Below, in pieces: positions 1 through 9,110 of a DNA stretch of 64,000 nt (within the stretch, counting starts at the first letter, position 1; each line of letters begins with the position of its first letter). The notes under the pieces were generated by a model. The model had not been told where the DNA came from. It worked only from the letters and a program-made list of their open reading frames with translations, and ran no database searches. The DNA is from Arthrobacter psychrolactophilus (lineage in GTDB: Bacteria > Actinomycetota > Actinomycetes > Actinomycetales > Micrococcaceae): contig NZ_QJVC01000002.1 in assembly GCF_003219795.1 (NCBI RefSeq), forward strand, positions 186,001-250,000, written 5' to 3'. Both the position numbers and the translations under genes were made by a program.

Positions 1-241
1 CTGCAACGATCACGACTCGGTTTTCATCAACCGAGAAGAAGCCACCGTCCACTTCAACAAAGAAGCGGGCTCCGTCGACAGGTGCAATCTCCAGCAAGCC
101 CGGCGCCAAAACGGCGAGCAATGGAGCGTGACCGGCCAAAATACCGATCTCGCCTTCGCTGGTGAAACCCTTGACGAGGGTCGCTGCACCGGACCACACA
201 GCGTGGTCCGCCGCGACGATTTCAACTTCGAGGTTAGCCAT
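1..241 (-). CDS. atpC: ATP synthase F1 epsilon subunit, N-terminal part (cut by window edge)
   Basis: This is the first 80 or so residues of the epsilon subunit, the central-stalk protein that links rotor movement to the catalytic head and restrains ATP hydrolysis. The translation starts MANLEVEIVAADHAVWSG and contains GEIGILAGHAPLL, the conserved turn of the epsilon beta-sandwich. The ATG lies two bases after the atpD stop, as expected for the last gene of the atp operon. The reading frame runs off the left edge of the window, so the C-terminal helices cannot be judged. Identification rests on sequence and position; both agree. Confidence 0.95.
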   Translation of the reverse strand, partial: MANLEVEIVAADHAVWSGAATLVKGFTSEGEIGILAGHAPLLAVLAPGLLEIAPVDGARFFVEVDGGFFSVDENRVVIVA

Positions 242-243
242 GA

Positions 244-1752
<1,509 letters not shown>

Positions 1753-2646
1753 CTAAGACGCGTTGAGCGCATCTGCGCCCGCAACAATCTCGGAGAGCTC
1801 CTGCGTAATCTCAGCCTGGCGGGCGTTGTTACGAAGACGCGTGTACTTCTTGATCAGATCGCTGGCGTTATCGCCGGCAGACTTCATAGCCCGCTGACGT
1901 GCCGCGAGCTCGGAAGCTGCGGCCTGCAACAATGCTGAGAAGATGCGAGACTCGATGTACCGCGGCAACAAGGCGTCAAGGACGTCTTCAGCCTGCGGTT
2001 CGAACTCGTACAGCGGCAACAGATCGGCCGAGGACTCAACTTCTTCCTCAACAACTTCCAGCGGCAACAGACGAATTACAGTCGGCTCCTGAACAACCAT
2101 TGACTTGAACTGGGTGTAAACGACATGGATTTCATCCACGCCACCCTCTTCGAAGTCGGTAGCGAAGTCCTGCAACAGGACCTCGCGCAGTTCACGTGCA
2201 GTTTCAAATTCCGGGGCGTCGGTTCCACCGGTCCACACCTTGACGTAATCGCGGTCTCGGAAGTCGAAGTACGCCTGAGCCTTGCGGCCGACCAAATAGG
2301 TCGAGACGTCCTTGCCTTCTTCGTGCAGCAATTCAATAAGGTGCTCTGCCTGCTTCAAAACGCTGGCGGAGTAGGAACCGGCAAGACCACGGTCTGAGGT
2401 CATTACCAATACCGCAGCCCGGCGGATCTGCGCGGGCTCGGTGGTCAGCGGATGATCAACCTCGGACTGGGACGCAACGGCAGAAACGGCACGGGTGATC
2501 GCATTGGCATACGGCAATGAAGCCGTGACACGTACACGTGCCTTACCAATGCGGGACGCTGCGATAAGTTCCATCGCCTTGAAGATCTTTTGCATCGACG
2601 TGGTCGAAGCGATCTTCTGGCGGTAAACCCGTATCTGGGCTCCCAT
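1753..2646 (-). CDS. atpG: ATP synthase F1 gamma subunit
   Basis: Rotating central shaft of F1. The 297-residue protein starts [18 protein letters not shown], the N-terminal helix that inserts into the alpha/beta ring, and ends with the partner helix ([21 protein letters not shown]), so both coiled-coil halves are present. A short ribosome site (AAGGA, in the stretch AAGGATAAGGAAAGG) lies before the ATG. The intercistronic space to atpA holds a very stable hairpin (see 2667-2709). Length and order match other actinobacterial atp operons. Confidence 0.96.
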   Translation of the reverse strand: MGAQIRVYRQKIASTTSMQKIFKAMELIAASRIGKARVRVTASLPYANAITRAVSAVASQSEVDHPLTTEPAQIRRAAVLVMTSDRGLAGSYSASVLKQAEHLIELLHEEGKDVSTYLVGRKAQAYFDFRDRDYVKVWTGGTDAPEFETARELREVLLQDFATDFEEGGVDEIHVVYTQFKSMVVQEPTVIRLLPLEVVEEEVESSADLLPLYEFEPQAEDVLDALLPRYIESRIFSALLQAAASELAARQRAMKSAGDNASDLIKKYTRLRNNARQAEITQELSEIVAGADALNAS

Positions 2647-2666
2647 GTTTGTCCTTTCCTTATCCT

Positions 2667-2709
2667 TTACTTAGCTTGTCGGCCCTTCACGGGCCGACAA
2701 GCTAAGTAA
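2667..2709 (-). repeat. Intercistronic 19-bp perfect hairpin between atpA and atpG
   Basis: A perfect inverted repeat with 19-bp arms (2667-2685 and 2691-2709) and a 5-base loop fills most of the atpA-atpG gap. On the transcribed strand it is followed by AAAGG and the atpG ribosome site, not by a run of T, so it is not a classical terminator. It could act as an mRNA processing or stability element, or a partial attenuator that sets the ratio of alpha to downstream subunits. The structure is seen directly; the role is inferred. Confidence 0.8.
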
Positions 2710-2718
2710 GAAATGGTG

Positions 2719-4356
2719 TCAGCGTTTCTGCTTGACGATCTTTTCCTGGTCGACTGCTTCAGCGGCAAGCGCATCGAACTCCTCGTGGCCGGCGCCGACC
2801 AACTGATCGTCACCTGCTGCGAAGAAGCCCTTCTTGAAGGAGGCGATATTGGACTTGAGCGCGTCAACAGTCGAAGGTTCCAGCAGGTTGGTTTCAGCCA
2901 ACGTGGTCAGGACCGAGGTCTTGTGGCGCAAGTGCTCGAGGAATTCGCTCTCAAAGCGGAGAACATCCTCGACCGGAACATCGTCCAGGTAACCGTTAGT
3001 ACCGGCCCAGATGGAAACAACCTGGTTTTCAACCGGGAACGGTGCGTACTGACCCTGCTTGAGCAGTTCCATCAGACGCGCACCACGGGTCAGCTGCTGC
3101 TTGGTAGCAGCATCCAGGTCCGAGGCGAACATGGCGAATGCCTGCATGTCGCGGTACTGAGCCAAGTCCAGCTTCAAAGTACCGGCAACCTTCTTCATGG
3201 CCTTGACCTGTGCTGCACCACCAACGCGGGAGACAGAGACACCCACGTCAACAGCGGGACGCTGGTTGGCGTTGAAGAGGTCCGACTGGAGGAAGATCTG
3301 ACCATCGGTGATGGAGATAACGTTGGTCGGAATGTAAGCCGAGACATCGTTAGCCTTGGTTTCAATGATCGGCAAGCCGGTCATTGAACCTGCGCCGAGC
3401 TCGTCAGAGAGCTTGGCACAACGTTCCAGCAAACGGGAGTGCAAGTAGAACACGTCACCGGGGTATGCTTCGCGTCCCGGCGGGCGGCGGAGCAACAGTG
3501 ACACTGCACGGTAAGCTTCAGCCTGCTTGGACAGGTCATCAAACACGATCAGAACGTGCTTGCCACCGTACATCCAGTGCTGGCCAATGGCCGAACCGGC
3601 GTAAGGAGCCAAGTACTTGAAACCGGCCGGGTCAGATGCGGGGGAAGCCACGATAGTGGTGTATTCCAGTGCACCGTGATCAGCCAAGGTCTGACGAACA
3701 GCAGCGATCGTCGAAGCCTTCTGGCCGATTGCTACGTAAACGCAGCGAACCTGCTTCTTGACATCTCCCGAAGCCCAGTTGGCCTTCTGGTTGATGATGG
3801 CGTCAACGGCAAGAGCCGTCTTACCTGTCTGGCGGTCACCAATGATCAGCTGACGCTGGCCACGGCCGATCGGGATCATGGCGTCAATTGCCTTCATACC
3901 GGTCTGCAGCGGTTCGTGAACCGACTTGCGCTCGGTAACGCCCGGAGCCTGAAGTTCCAGGGCACGGCGGGTATCGGCTACGATCTCGCCCAGGTCGTCA
4001 ATCGGCTGACCCAAGGGGTCAACGACGCGGCCAAGGAAGTTATCGCCAACCGGCACGGAGAGGATCTCTCCGGTGCGGTGGACTTGCTGGCCTTCGGCGA
4101 TGCCGGTGAAGTCGCCAAGGACGACCACGCCGATCTCGCGTGTGTCCAAGTTCTGGGCCAGGCCCAGTGTGCCGTCTTCGAAACGAAGAAGCTCGTTGGC
4201 CATGACAGAGGGAAGTCCCTCTACCTTGGCAATGCCGTCACTAGCCGTGGTGACGCGGCCAACCTCGACGCGCTCTGCGTTGCCCGGTTCATAGGACGCT
4301 GCGAACTCATTCAAGGCATTCCGGACGTCGTCGGCATTGATGGTCAAGTCGGCCAT
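2719..4356 (-). CDS. atpA: ATP synthase F1 alpha subunit
   Basis: Non-catalytic nucleotide-binding subunit that alternates with beta in the F1 head. The protein has 545 residues. The Walker A loop GDRQTGKT is at residues 173-180, and the VGRV and PIGRGQRQL segments are typical of alpha. The C-terminal tail is longer than in E. coli, as is usual in actinobacteria. The ATG is preceded by AGGAGAG in the leader that follows the atpH-atpA hairpin. It lies between atpH and atpG as expected. Confidence 0.97.
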   Translation of the reverse strand: MADLTINADDVRNALNEFAASYEPGNAERVEVGRVTTASDGIAKVEGLPSVMANELLRFEDGTLGLAQNLDTREIGVVVLGDFTGIAEGQQVHRTGEILSVPVGDNFLGRVVDPLGQPIDDLGEIVADTRRALELQAPGVTERKSVHEPLQTGMKAIDAMIPIGRGQRQLIIGDRQTGKTALAVDAIINQKANWASGDVKKQVRCVYVAIGQKASTIAAVRQTLADHGALEYTTIVASPASDPAGFKYLAPYAGSAIGQHWMYGGKHVLIVFDDLSKQAEAYRAVSLLLRRPPGREAYPGDVFYLHSRLLERCAKLSDELGAGSMTGLPIIETKANDVSAYIPTNVISITDGQIFLQSDLFNANQRPAVDVGVSVSRVGGAAQVKAMKKVAGTLKLDLAQYRDMQAFAMFASDLDAATKQQLTRGARLMELLKQGQYAPFPVENQVVSIWAGTNGYLDDVPVEDVLRFESEFLEHLRHKTSVLTTLAETNLLEPSTVDALKSNIASFKKGFFAAGDDQLVGAGHEEFDALAAEAVDQEKIVKQKR

Positions 4357-4382
4357 CTGCAGTCCCTGCTCTCCTAAGTTGT

Positions 4383-4418
4383 GGCTGCCACCAAAAATAT
4401 TTTTGGGTGGTGGCAGCC
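4383..4418 (-). repeat. Intercistronic hairpin between atpH and atpA
   Basis: An inverted repeat with perfect 10-bp arms (4383-4392 GGCTGCCACC and 4409-4418 GGTGGCAGCC) encloses an A/T-rich centre that can itself pair (AAAAATATTTTT). It sits in the 116-base gap between atpH and atpA. On the transcribed strand the T-tract lies inside the loop, not after the stem, so a simple Rho-independent terminator is unlikely. It resembles the elements at 2667-2709 and 5884-5899 in position only; the sequences are unrelated. Confidence 0.7.
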
Positions 4419-4472
4419 TAAGTGTTTGATTCAGTCTGTTGTGGACTGGCTGTCGAGGAAACTAAATGTTCC

Positions 4473-5288
4473 CTACACTGCCAACCGGCGACGAAGATCT
4501 GACAGTCGCGTGGCTGCGGTTGCGTCAACAACCTCATCCCCTACGACGACCTTGATCCCGCCGACTAATGTCGGGTCGATGTTGACATTGATCTTCAAAT
4601 CGCGACCATAGAGATTGTTCAAGCCGGCCTGCAGGCGCTTGATCTGCTCAACGCTCAGGTCACGAGTGACACTGACGTAAGCGATCCAACGCTGCTGGCG
4701 CTTGGCAACCAATTCCACGAAACGTTGCACCAGAGCCGTGGGCTTGAGCCCACGAGGGGCTGCTACGGCCTGGCGGATCAACAGCGCAGCGACGTCGCCG
4801 ACCGCAGGAACAACCTTGAGCGCAAGAGCGCTCTTAGCTGCGACCGAGGCCTGGGTATCGTCCAATGCGCGCTGCAGTTCATGACTGGACCCAACAACTC
4901 GGATGAACGTGAAGAGTTCTTCTTCAAGCTTGTCCAGGTTGGCAGAGCCGTCACCTTGACCTTCAGCAATCGCGATCGCCGATGTTGCTGCCAAGACTTC
5001 CAGTGCATCGCCCAGGTCACGGGCAGAGCTCCAGCGTGAAGCAACCAGTTCCAAGAACACGGTCTGTGCCGGAGCACTGACCTTGCCTGTCAACAGGTTG
5101 TTTGCCAGGGCTGCCTTTTCCGCACCCTCACGGGTGGGATCTGTCAGTGCACGGCGCAGGCCAGCGTTGCTGTCCAGAAGCTCCAGAATTGCAAAGAGAT
5201 CCTGAGCCAGTGCGATCGACGCAGTGCCAAGCTTAGGTTCCAACGACTCCAAAGCCGCTGCCAATGACTTGCTCGATACACCTGCCAT
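4473..5288 (-). CDS. atpH: ATP synthase F1 delta subunit
   Basis: Peripheral-stalk subunit that ties the top of the F1 head to the b subunits. At 271 residues it is longer than the roughly 180-residue E. coli protein; the extra length is an N-terminal extension common in actinobacterial delta subunits. The C-terminal part carries the conserved DPTLVGGIKVVVGDEVVDAT motif, which identifies the family. The ATG shares one base with the atpF stop (TAATG), which suggests translational coupling. Confidence 0.94.
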   Translation of the reverse strand: MAGVSSKSLAAALESLEPKLGTASIALAQDLFAILELLDSNAGLRRALTDPTREGAEKAALANNLLTGKVSAPAQTVFLELVASRWSSARDLGDALEVLAATSAIAIAEGQGDGSANLDKLEEELFTFIRVVGSSHELQRALDDTQASVAAKSALALKVVPAVGDVAALLIRQAVAAPRGLKPTALVQRFVELVAKRQQRWIAYVSVTRDLSVEQIKRLQAGLNNLYGRDLKINVNIDPTLVGGIKVVVGDEVVDATAATRLSDLRRRLAV

Positions 5289-5839
5289 TACTTCGATACA
5301 CCCGCGTTCGACTGGTTTTCCAGGTCAGCCAGGAAGCGCTCGACGACGCGGTTTGAACGCGCATCATCGTTGAGGGCTTCGCCGACGATCTTGCTTGCCA
5401 GTGATGTTGCCAAAGTGCCAACCTCGCTACGGAGGGAGTTCACTGCGGCAACACGCTCGGCTTCGATCTGTACCTGAGCCTGAGCGGTGATGCGAGCAGA
5501 TTCCTCTGCAGCCTTCGCCTTCAGGTCGGCAAGGATCTGGGCGCCTTCTGAACGAGCGGTTTCGCGGATGCTGTTAGCTTCCGTGCGCGCGTCCATCAGC
5601 TGAGCCTTGTACTGCTCCAAGAGAGCATTGGCTTCAGCCTGCGCCTCTTCTGCCTTCTCAATCCCGCCTTCGATAGCCTCTACACGATCCGTGTAGGTCT
5701 TCTCGAAGGTTGGTGCGATGAATTTCTTCACCACAAAGAGCAGGACAGCGAAAGCTACAGCGGTGACTAGAACTTCCCACCAGTTAGGCAGGAGCGGGTT
5801 TGCACCCTCGCTAGCGAGAATTACTGCTGCGGTAACCAT
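5288..5839 (-). CDS. atpF: ATP synthase Fo b subunit
   Basis: Membrane-anchored peripheral stalk. The 183-residue protein has one transmembrane helix near residues 20-38 (VLVTAVAFAVLLFVV) and then a long, charged, Ala/Glu/Lys-rich helix (residues 45-150) typical of the b-subunit coiled coil. It lies between atpE and atpH and overlaps the atpH start by one base. Only one b-type gene is present, so the stalk is probably a homodimer. Confidence 0.95.
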   Translation of the reverse strand: MVTAAVILASEGANPLLPNWWEVLVTAVAFAVLLFVVKKFIAPTFEKTYTDRVEAIEGGIEKAEEAQAEANALLEQYKAQLMDARTEANSIRETARSEGAQILADLKAKAAEESARITAQAQVQIEAERVAAVNSLRSEVGTLATSLASKIVGEALNDDARSNRVVERFLADLENQSNAGVSK

Positions 5840-5883
5840 TTCTCACTTATCCTTAATCTGATATTCGTCCATGAACAATTCAG

Positions 5884-5899
5884 CCCCGCAAAAACGGGG
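5884..5899 (-). repeat. Small hairpin after atpE
   Basis: CCCCG (5884-5888) and CGGGG (5895-5899) flank a six-base loop that is U-rich in the transcript. It sits just behind the atpE stop, in the 76-base gap before atpF. A hairpin here could protect the 3' end of an atpE message, which would fit the high copy number of subunit c, or slow read-through. That role is inference; only the stem is seen. Confidence 0.5.
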
Positions 5900-5915
5900 A
5901 CAAGAAGTCTTTGGA

Positions 5916-6131
5916 CTAGACGCCAACGACGAAGGCGAAGACGAGGCCAAGGATAGCCAGTGCTTCTGCAAGGGCGAAGCCAAGCAAAGCGATGGGCTGC
6001 AGGATGCGCTGAGCTTCAGGCTGGCGAGCTACACCGTTGATGTAAGCAGCGAAGATCATACCAACACCGATTGCCGAGCCAATTGCGGCCAGGCCGTAGC
6101 CAATCATGTTGAGCGAGCCGTGGAGTTCCAT
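5916..6131 (-). CDS. atpE: ATP synthase Fo c subunit
   Basis: Rotor-ring proteolipid of 71 residues. Two transmembrane helices (about 8-31 and 46-70) are joined by the polar loop ARQPE (residues 35-39). The ion-carrying carboxylate is Glu56 in [12 protein letters not shown]. There is no Na+-type Gln-Glu-Ser/Thr pattern, so a proton-driven enzyme is likely. It follows atpB by about 90 bases. Confidence 0.97.
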   Translation of the reverse strand: MELHGSLNMIGYGLAAIGSAIGVGMIFAAYINGVARQPEAQRILQPIALLGFALAEALAILGLVFAFVVGV

Positions 6132-6221
6132 TTGGTTCCTTTCAAGATACCGGTCTTAGTGCCGGCAGGTTGTGAGGTGTTTCTTTGAGGGGGAAGCTAG
6201 TGGTAATGCGGGGGAAAACGT

Positions 6222-7034
6222 TTAGTGTGCGTCAGCTTCAAGGCTGCCCTGGATGTAGATCGCGGTCAGCAGCGTAAAGACAAACGCCTGCAGGACCATG
6301 ATCAGCAATTCCAGGAAGTACATGGCGACTGAGCCAGCGATTACGCCAACGCCGGTGGCGTTGAGCAAGATGCTGTCCTGTTCCATGATCAAGTACTGCG
6401 CGCCGCTTCCTGCCAGGACCACAATCATGTGACCTGCCAGCATTGTTGCCATCAAACGCAAGGAGTGCGTCAGCGGGCGAACGATGAAGTTGGAAATGAT
6501 TTCCAACGGCACAAGCAGCGGCAAGATCCAACCGGGAACACCGGTGGGAACGACTGCCAGCTTGAAGTAGCGGATACCGTGCTTCTGCACACCAACACCG
6601 ATCCACGTGAAGTAGATGATGAGGGCAATTGCATAAGCGCTACCTGCGTGTGAGAACGAAGGCATCTGCAAGAACGGAATCGCGCCAAAAATGTTATTCA
6701 GCAGCACAAATAGGAACACTGAGAAAAGCAGCGGAACCCAGGGGCGGAAATTCTTCTCACCCATGATGTCGCGGCCAACAGTGTTGCGGGCGAAGCTGTA
6801 GAAGCCTTCAGCAAAGAACTGGACCCGGCCCGGAACCAGTTTCGGGTTTCGGATCGCAGCCTTAAAGAACCAAGCGATCAAAACCACCGACAAGATGACC
6901 ATGATCATCTGCTTGCCAAGCCCGGTGCCATATTCGGTCATCCAGGGAAGGACGTCGGGGAGGTGGGTGTCGCTAATCGTCGGTGGAACGAAGCCACCGT
7001 CATTCGAGGCCATCGGAAGCGCAAACGCGGTCAA
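6222..7034 (-). CDS. atpB: ATP synthase Fo a subunit
   Basis: Stator membrane subunit that forms the two proton half-channels against the c ring. It contains the conserved RPLTHSLRLMATMLAGH helix, whose Arg interacts with the c-ring Glu, and five or six hydrophobic helices. The start is placed at TTG 7034 (MTAFALPMASNDGG, 270 residues) because an AGAGGAC ribosome site (7041-7047 on the other strand) stands seven bases in front; the N-terminus also resembles Arthrobacter AtpB. An upstream ATG (7070) would add 12 unlikely residues and an internal ATG (7013) would remove seven. Confidence 0.95.
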   Translation of the reverse strand: MTAFALPMASNDGGFVPPTISDTHLPDVLPWMTEYGTGLGKQMIMVILSVVLIAWFFKAAIRNPKLVPGRVQFFAEGFYSFARNTVGRDIMGEKNFRPWVPLLFSVFLFVLLNNIFGAIPFLQMPSFSHAGSAYAIALIIYFTWIGVGVQKHGIRYFKLAVVPTGVPGWILPLLVPLEIISNFIVRPLTHSLRLMATMLAGHMIVVLAGSGAQYLIMEQDSILLNATGVGVIAGSVAMYFLELLIMVLQAFVFTLLTAIYIQGSLEADAH

Positions 7035-7125
7035 CGCGCTGTCCTCTCTGCAGTTTCGGTCATAGGGCAAGTGTGGTGATCCATCACAAGATGGTCAGCA
7101 CTCTGAGAAGTTCTGATGGTGGCAA

Positions 7126-7380
7126 TCATTGTTGTTTGCCTCCATCTAGGCGGCCATGCCTTTGATGATGCCGGGCCAGAAAGTATCCACACACCGCACC
7201 AACAGGTAAGGCAGCGAACAAAATCCAGCCAGTATCCAACAAATTGTCCAGTCCCCACCCTATCAAACCCCAGAGCAGGATTCCGCCAATAATGTAGGTG
7301 TAGTCCAGCTTGTCGCCCTGAGACTTCGGCGGAACCACCACATGTTCGGGTTCATTGCCATCAGGCTTCTTAGACGTCAT
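7126..7380 (-). CDS. Small AtpZ/AtpI-like membrane protein
   Basis: An 84-residue protein (MTSKKPDGNEPEHVVV...) with two hydrophobic helices (IIGGILLWGLIGWGLDNLL and WILFAALPVGAVCGYFLA) and a polar N-terminus, the layout of the AtpZ/AtpI group that precedes atpB in many operons. In other bacteria these proteins assist c-ring assembly or Mg2+ uptake. The ATG overlaps the end of the next upstream gene by 11 bases, which implies coupling. The family call rests on size, topology and position. Confidence 0.8.
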   Translation of the reverse strand: MTSKKPDGNEPEHVVVPPKSQGDKLDYTYIIGGILLWGLIGWGLDNLLDTGWILFAALPVGAVCGYFLARHHQRHGRLDGGKQQ

Positions 7381-7909
7381 GAGATGACTCCTTCGTGGTG
7401 CTTTCGCCGGGCGAAGGCGCACTGGTGGATGTGTGATCTGCCGAACCGTTGGAAGCGTCCTCGTCAAAGAACAAGAAGCGCTGCTTGAGGAAACCGGCAA
7501 TTTCGCCGGCCTGCCACAACAAGACAGACACAACAGCAGCCCCGGCAAACCAGGGCTTGTTGAGCCAGTCGGGGCTACCTAAGGCGAAGAGAATTGCCGC
7601 AAAGCCAACGGCTTTGACTAAGAAGGTCAAGACAAAGACGCCCATGACTGCCGACGGCATTTTCCTGCCAACCAGATGAACCACCACGAGGCTAAGCCCG
7701 AAGAAGGTCACCACCAGCAAGGAGCCGAACAAAACACTCAGGACGCCTGCAACATCAGTAAAAATGAAGGCCAGGACAACCATGGCAAGGATGCCAATCC
7801 CGCCGAAGAAGAGACATTTTTTCAGGATGCTCAGGCTGGGGCTCACCGTGGGACCGGAGACCGTTAACGAGCCTCGCACAGCGCTATTGCTGGCGCCTTT
7901 GTCCTTCAT
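7370..7909 (-). CDS. AtpI-like integral membrane protein at head of atp operon
   Basis: A membrane protein with four hydrophobic segments (from about LFFGGIGILAMVVLAFIF, then VLFGSLLVVTFFGLSLVVVH, VMGVFVLTFLVKAVGFAAIL and FAGAAVVSVLLWQAGEIAGF) and a polar, acidic C-terminus. The position between the GT4 gene and atpB matches Rv1303 of M. tuberculosis, an AtpI-like protein. The ATG at 7909 (MKDKGASN) is preferred because GGAG lies six bases before it; further in-frame starts exist upstream to 8023. The 7910-8060 gap must hold the atp promoter; TAGAAT on the minus strand (8028-8023) is a possible -10, with no convincing -35. Confidence 0.75.
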   Translation of the reverse strand: MKDKGASNSAVRGSLTVSGPTVSPSLSILKKCLFFGGIGILAMVVLAFIFTDVAGVLSVLFGSLLVVTFFGLSLVVVHLVGRKMPSAVMGVFVLTFLVKAVGFAAILFALGSPDWLNKPWFAGAAVVSVLLWQAGEIAGFLKQRFLFFDEDASNGSADHTSTSAPSPGESTTKESSHDV

Positions 7910-8060
7910 GGGGAACTCCATCATCGGGGAGGGTCCTCGCCTCATGTCCACCCTTCGAGGCTCCGCACAGCGGCTACATGAAAGAAGACATGAAAAGAGG
8001 GCAGTGATTGTCACCACCGACAATTCTACACGAGATAGAACTTACAATGTGACGCGCAAG

Positions 8061-9110
8061 CTACTCCCCCAAGGTGACCCCTCGCCCCGCACGCGATCGC
8101 AGGTAGCGTTGGAAGAGCGTCGGCGTGCGCAAGTAACCCAGCACCACGGCGAATCCTGCCGCGGTCGCGATCACCCGCGTCACATTGCCGCCCTCGGCCG
8201 CAACAATGCCCAAAACGCTCACCACAATGGTTGCCACGCTCACCACAACGGTGGCCTGGACATGACTCAGGCCTACAATCACCAGGCGCTGGTAGACATG
8301 TTGGCGATGCGCCACGTACCAGCGCTCTCCGGCGAGCAGGCGGCGCAGAAACGTCACAAAGGTGTCCGTCAGATAGATCAGGACGGGCGAGAAGATGTAT
8401 TCCACCGGCACTCCGGCCAGGAAGGCGCACATGGCCGTCACCGCAATCGAGGCGCCCAGCAGGTAACTGCCTACGTCCCCGAGGAAGACCTTGTTTCGGC
8501 TCAGATTCCAGGGGAGGAAGCCGGCAAACGCTAGGGCGATGGCGATGCCCACGTACAGCATCCAGCTGTGTCCGCTGATGTAGCCGGCGTAAGCATAGAA
8601 GCCACCCACCACTAAGCCATGTGAGCCTGAGATCCCATTGATCCCATCCATGAAGTTGGCCACGTTGATGTAGGCGGCCACCGCGATGGCACCGACCGGA
8701 ATGAGCCACAATTGCTGCTGTCCCGGATCGAGAATCGCCACGATGGCAGTTGCCACGCCGCCGACCAGCAGCTGCGCTCCGGCCCGCATCTTGATCGGCA
8801 GGCCCTTGATGTCTTCAATCCAGCCAATGGCCGAGGCGGCAAGCACGACGCCGAGAATCACCGTCAGCGTCCAGCTCGCCTGATGAGCGTCCCCCGTCTG
8901 GGGCAAAAAGATGGCGACGGCAATAGCGGCAGGCAAGGCCACCGCCGTCGTAATTCCCATGCCGCGAATCGTGGGCTGGGTGTGGGAGGAGCGGGCGTTG
9001 GGGACGTCAAGAACGCCCGCGCGTGCCAGAAGCGGGCGCACGAACGCCGGCAGGACGAGCGCGAGCACAAGGGCGATGGCGCCAACGGTGATGTAGGCCC
9101 AGAGTTCCAT
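8061..9110 (-). CDS. wecA: WecA/MraY-type undecaprenyl-phosphate sugar-1-phosphate transferase (GT4)
   Basis: A polytopic membrane enzyme expected to transfer a HexNAc-1-phosphate from a UDP-sugar to undecaprenyl (or decaprenyl) phosphate, the first step of a cell-surface glycan. The 349-residue protein has about ten hydrophobic helices. The cytosolic motifs of the family are present: an acidic pair in GWIEDIKGLP (where MraY has DD), NFMDGINGISG, FLGDVGSYLLG and the late HRQHVYQRL. Its start shares one base with the stop of the upstream dehydratase gene, so both are likely co-transcribed. In M. tuberculosis the orthologue (Rv1302) also directly precedes the atp operon. Confidence 0.88.
   Translation of the reverse strand: MELWAYITVGAIALVLALVLPAFVRPLLARAGVLDVPNARSSHTQPTIRGMGITTAVALPAAIAVAIFLPQTGDAHQASWTLTVILGVVLAASAIGWIEDIKGLPIKMRAGAQLLVGGVATAIVAILDPGQQQLWLIPVGAIAVAAYINVANFMDGINGISGSHGLVVGGFYAYAGYISGHSWMLYVGIAIALAFAGFLPWNLSRNKVFLGDVGSYLLGASIAVTAMCAFLAGVPVEYIFSPVLIYLTDTFVTFLRRLLAGERWYVAHRQHVYQRLVIVGLSHVQATVVVSVATIVVSVLGIVAAEGGNVTRVIATAAGFAVVLGYLRTPTLFQRYLRSRAGRGVTLGE

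Noticed and set aside
4073-4294. Plus-strand frames across atpA, atpD and atpG
   Set aside because: All are antisense shadows of well-identified ATP synthase genes.
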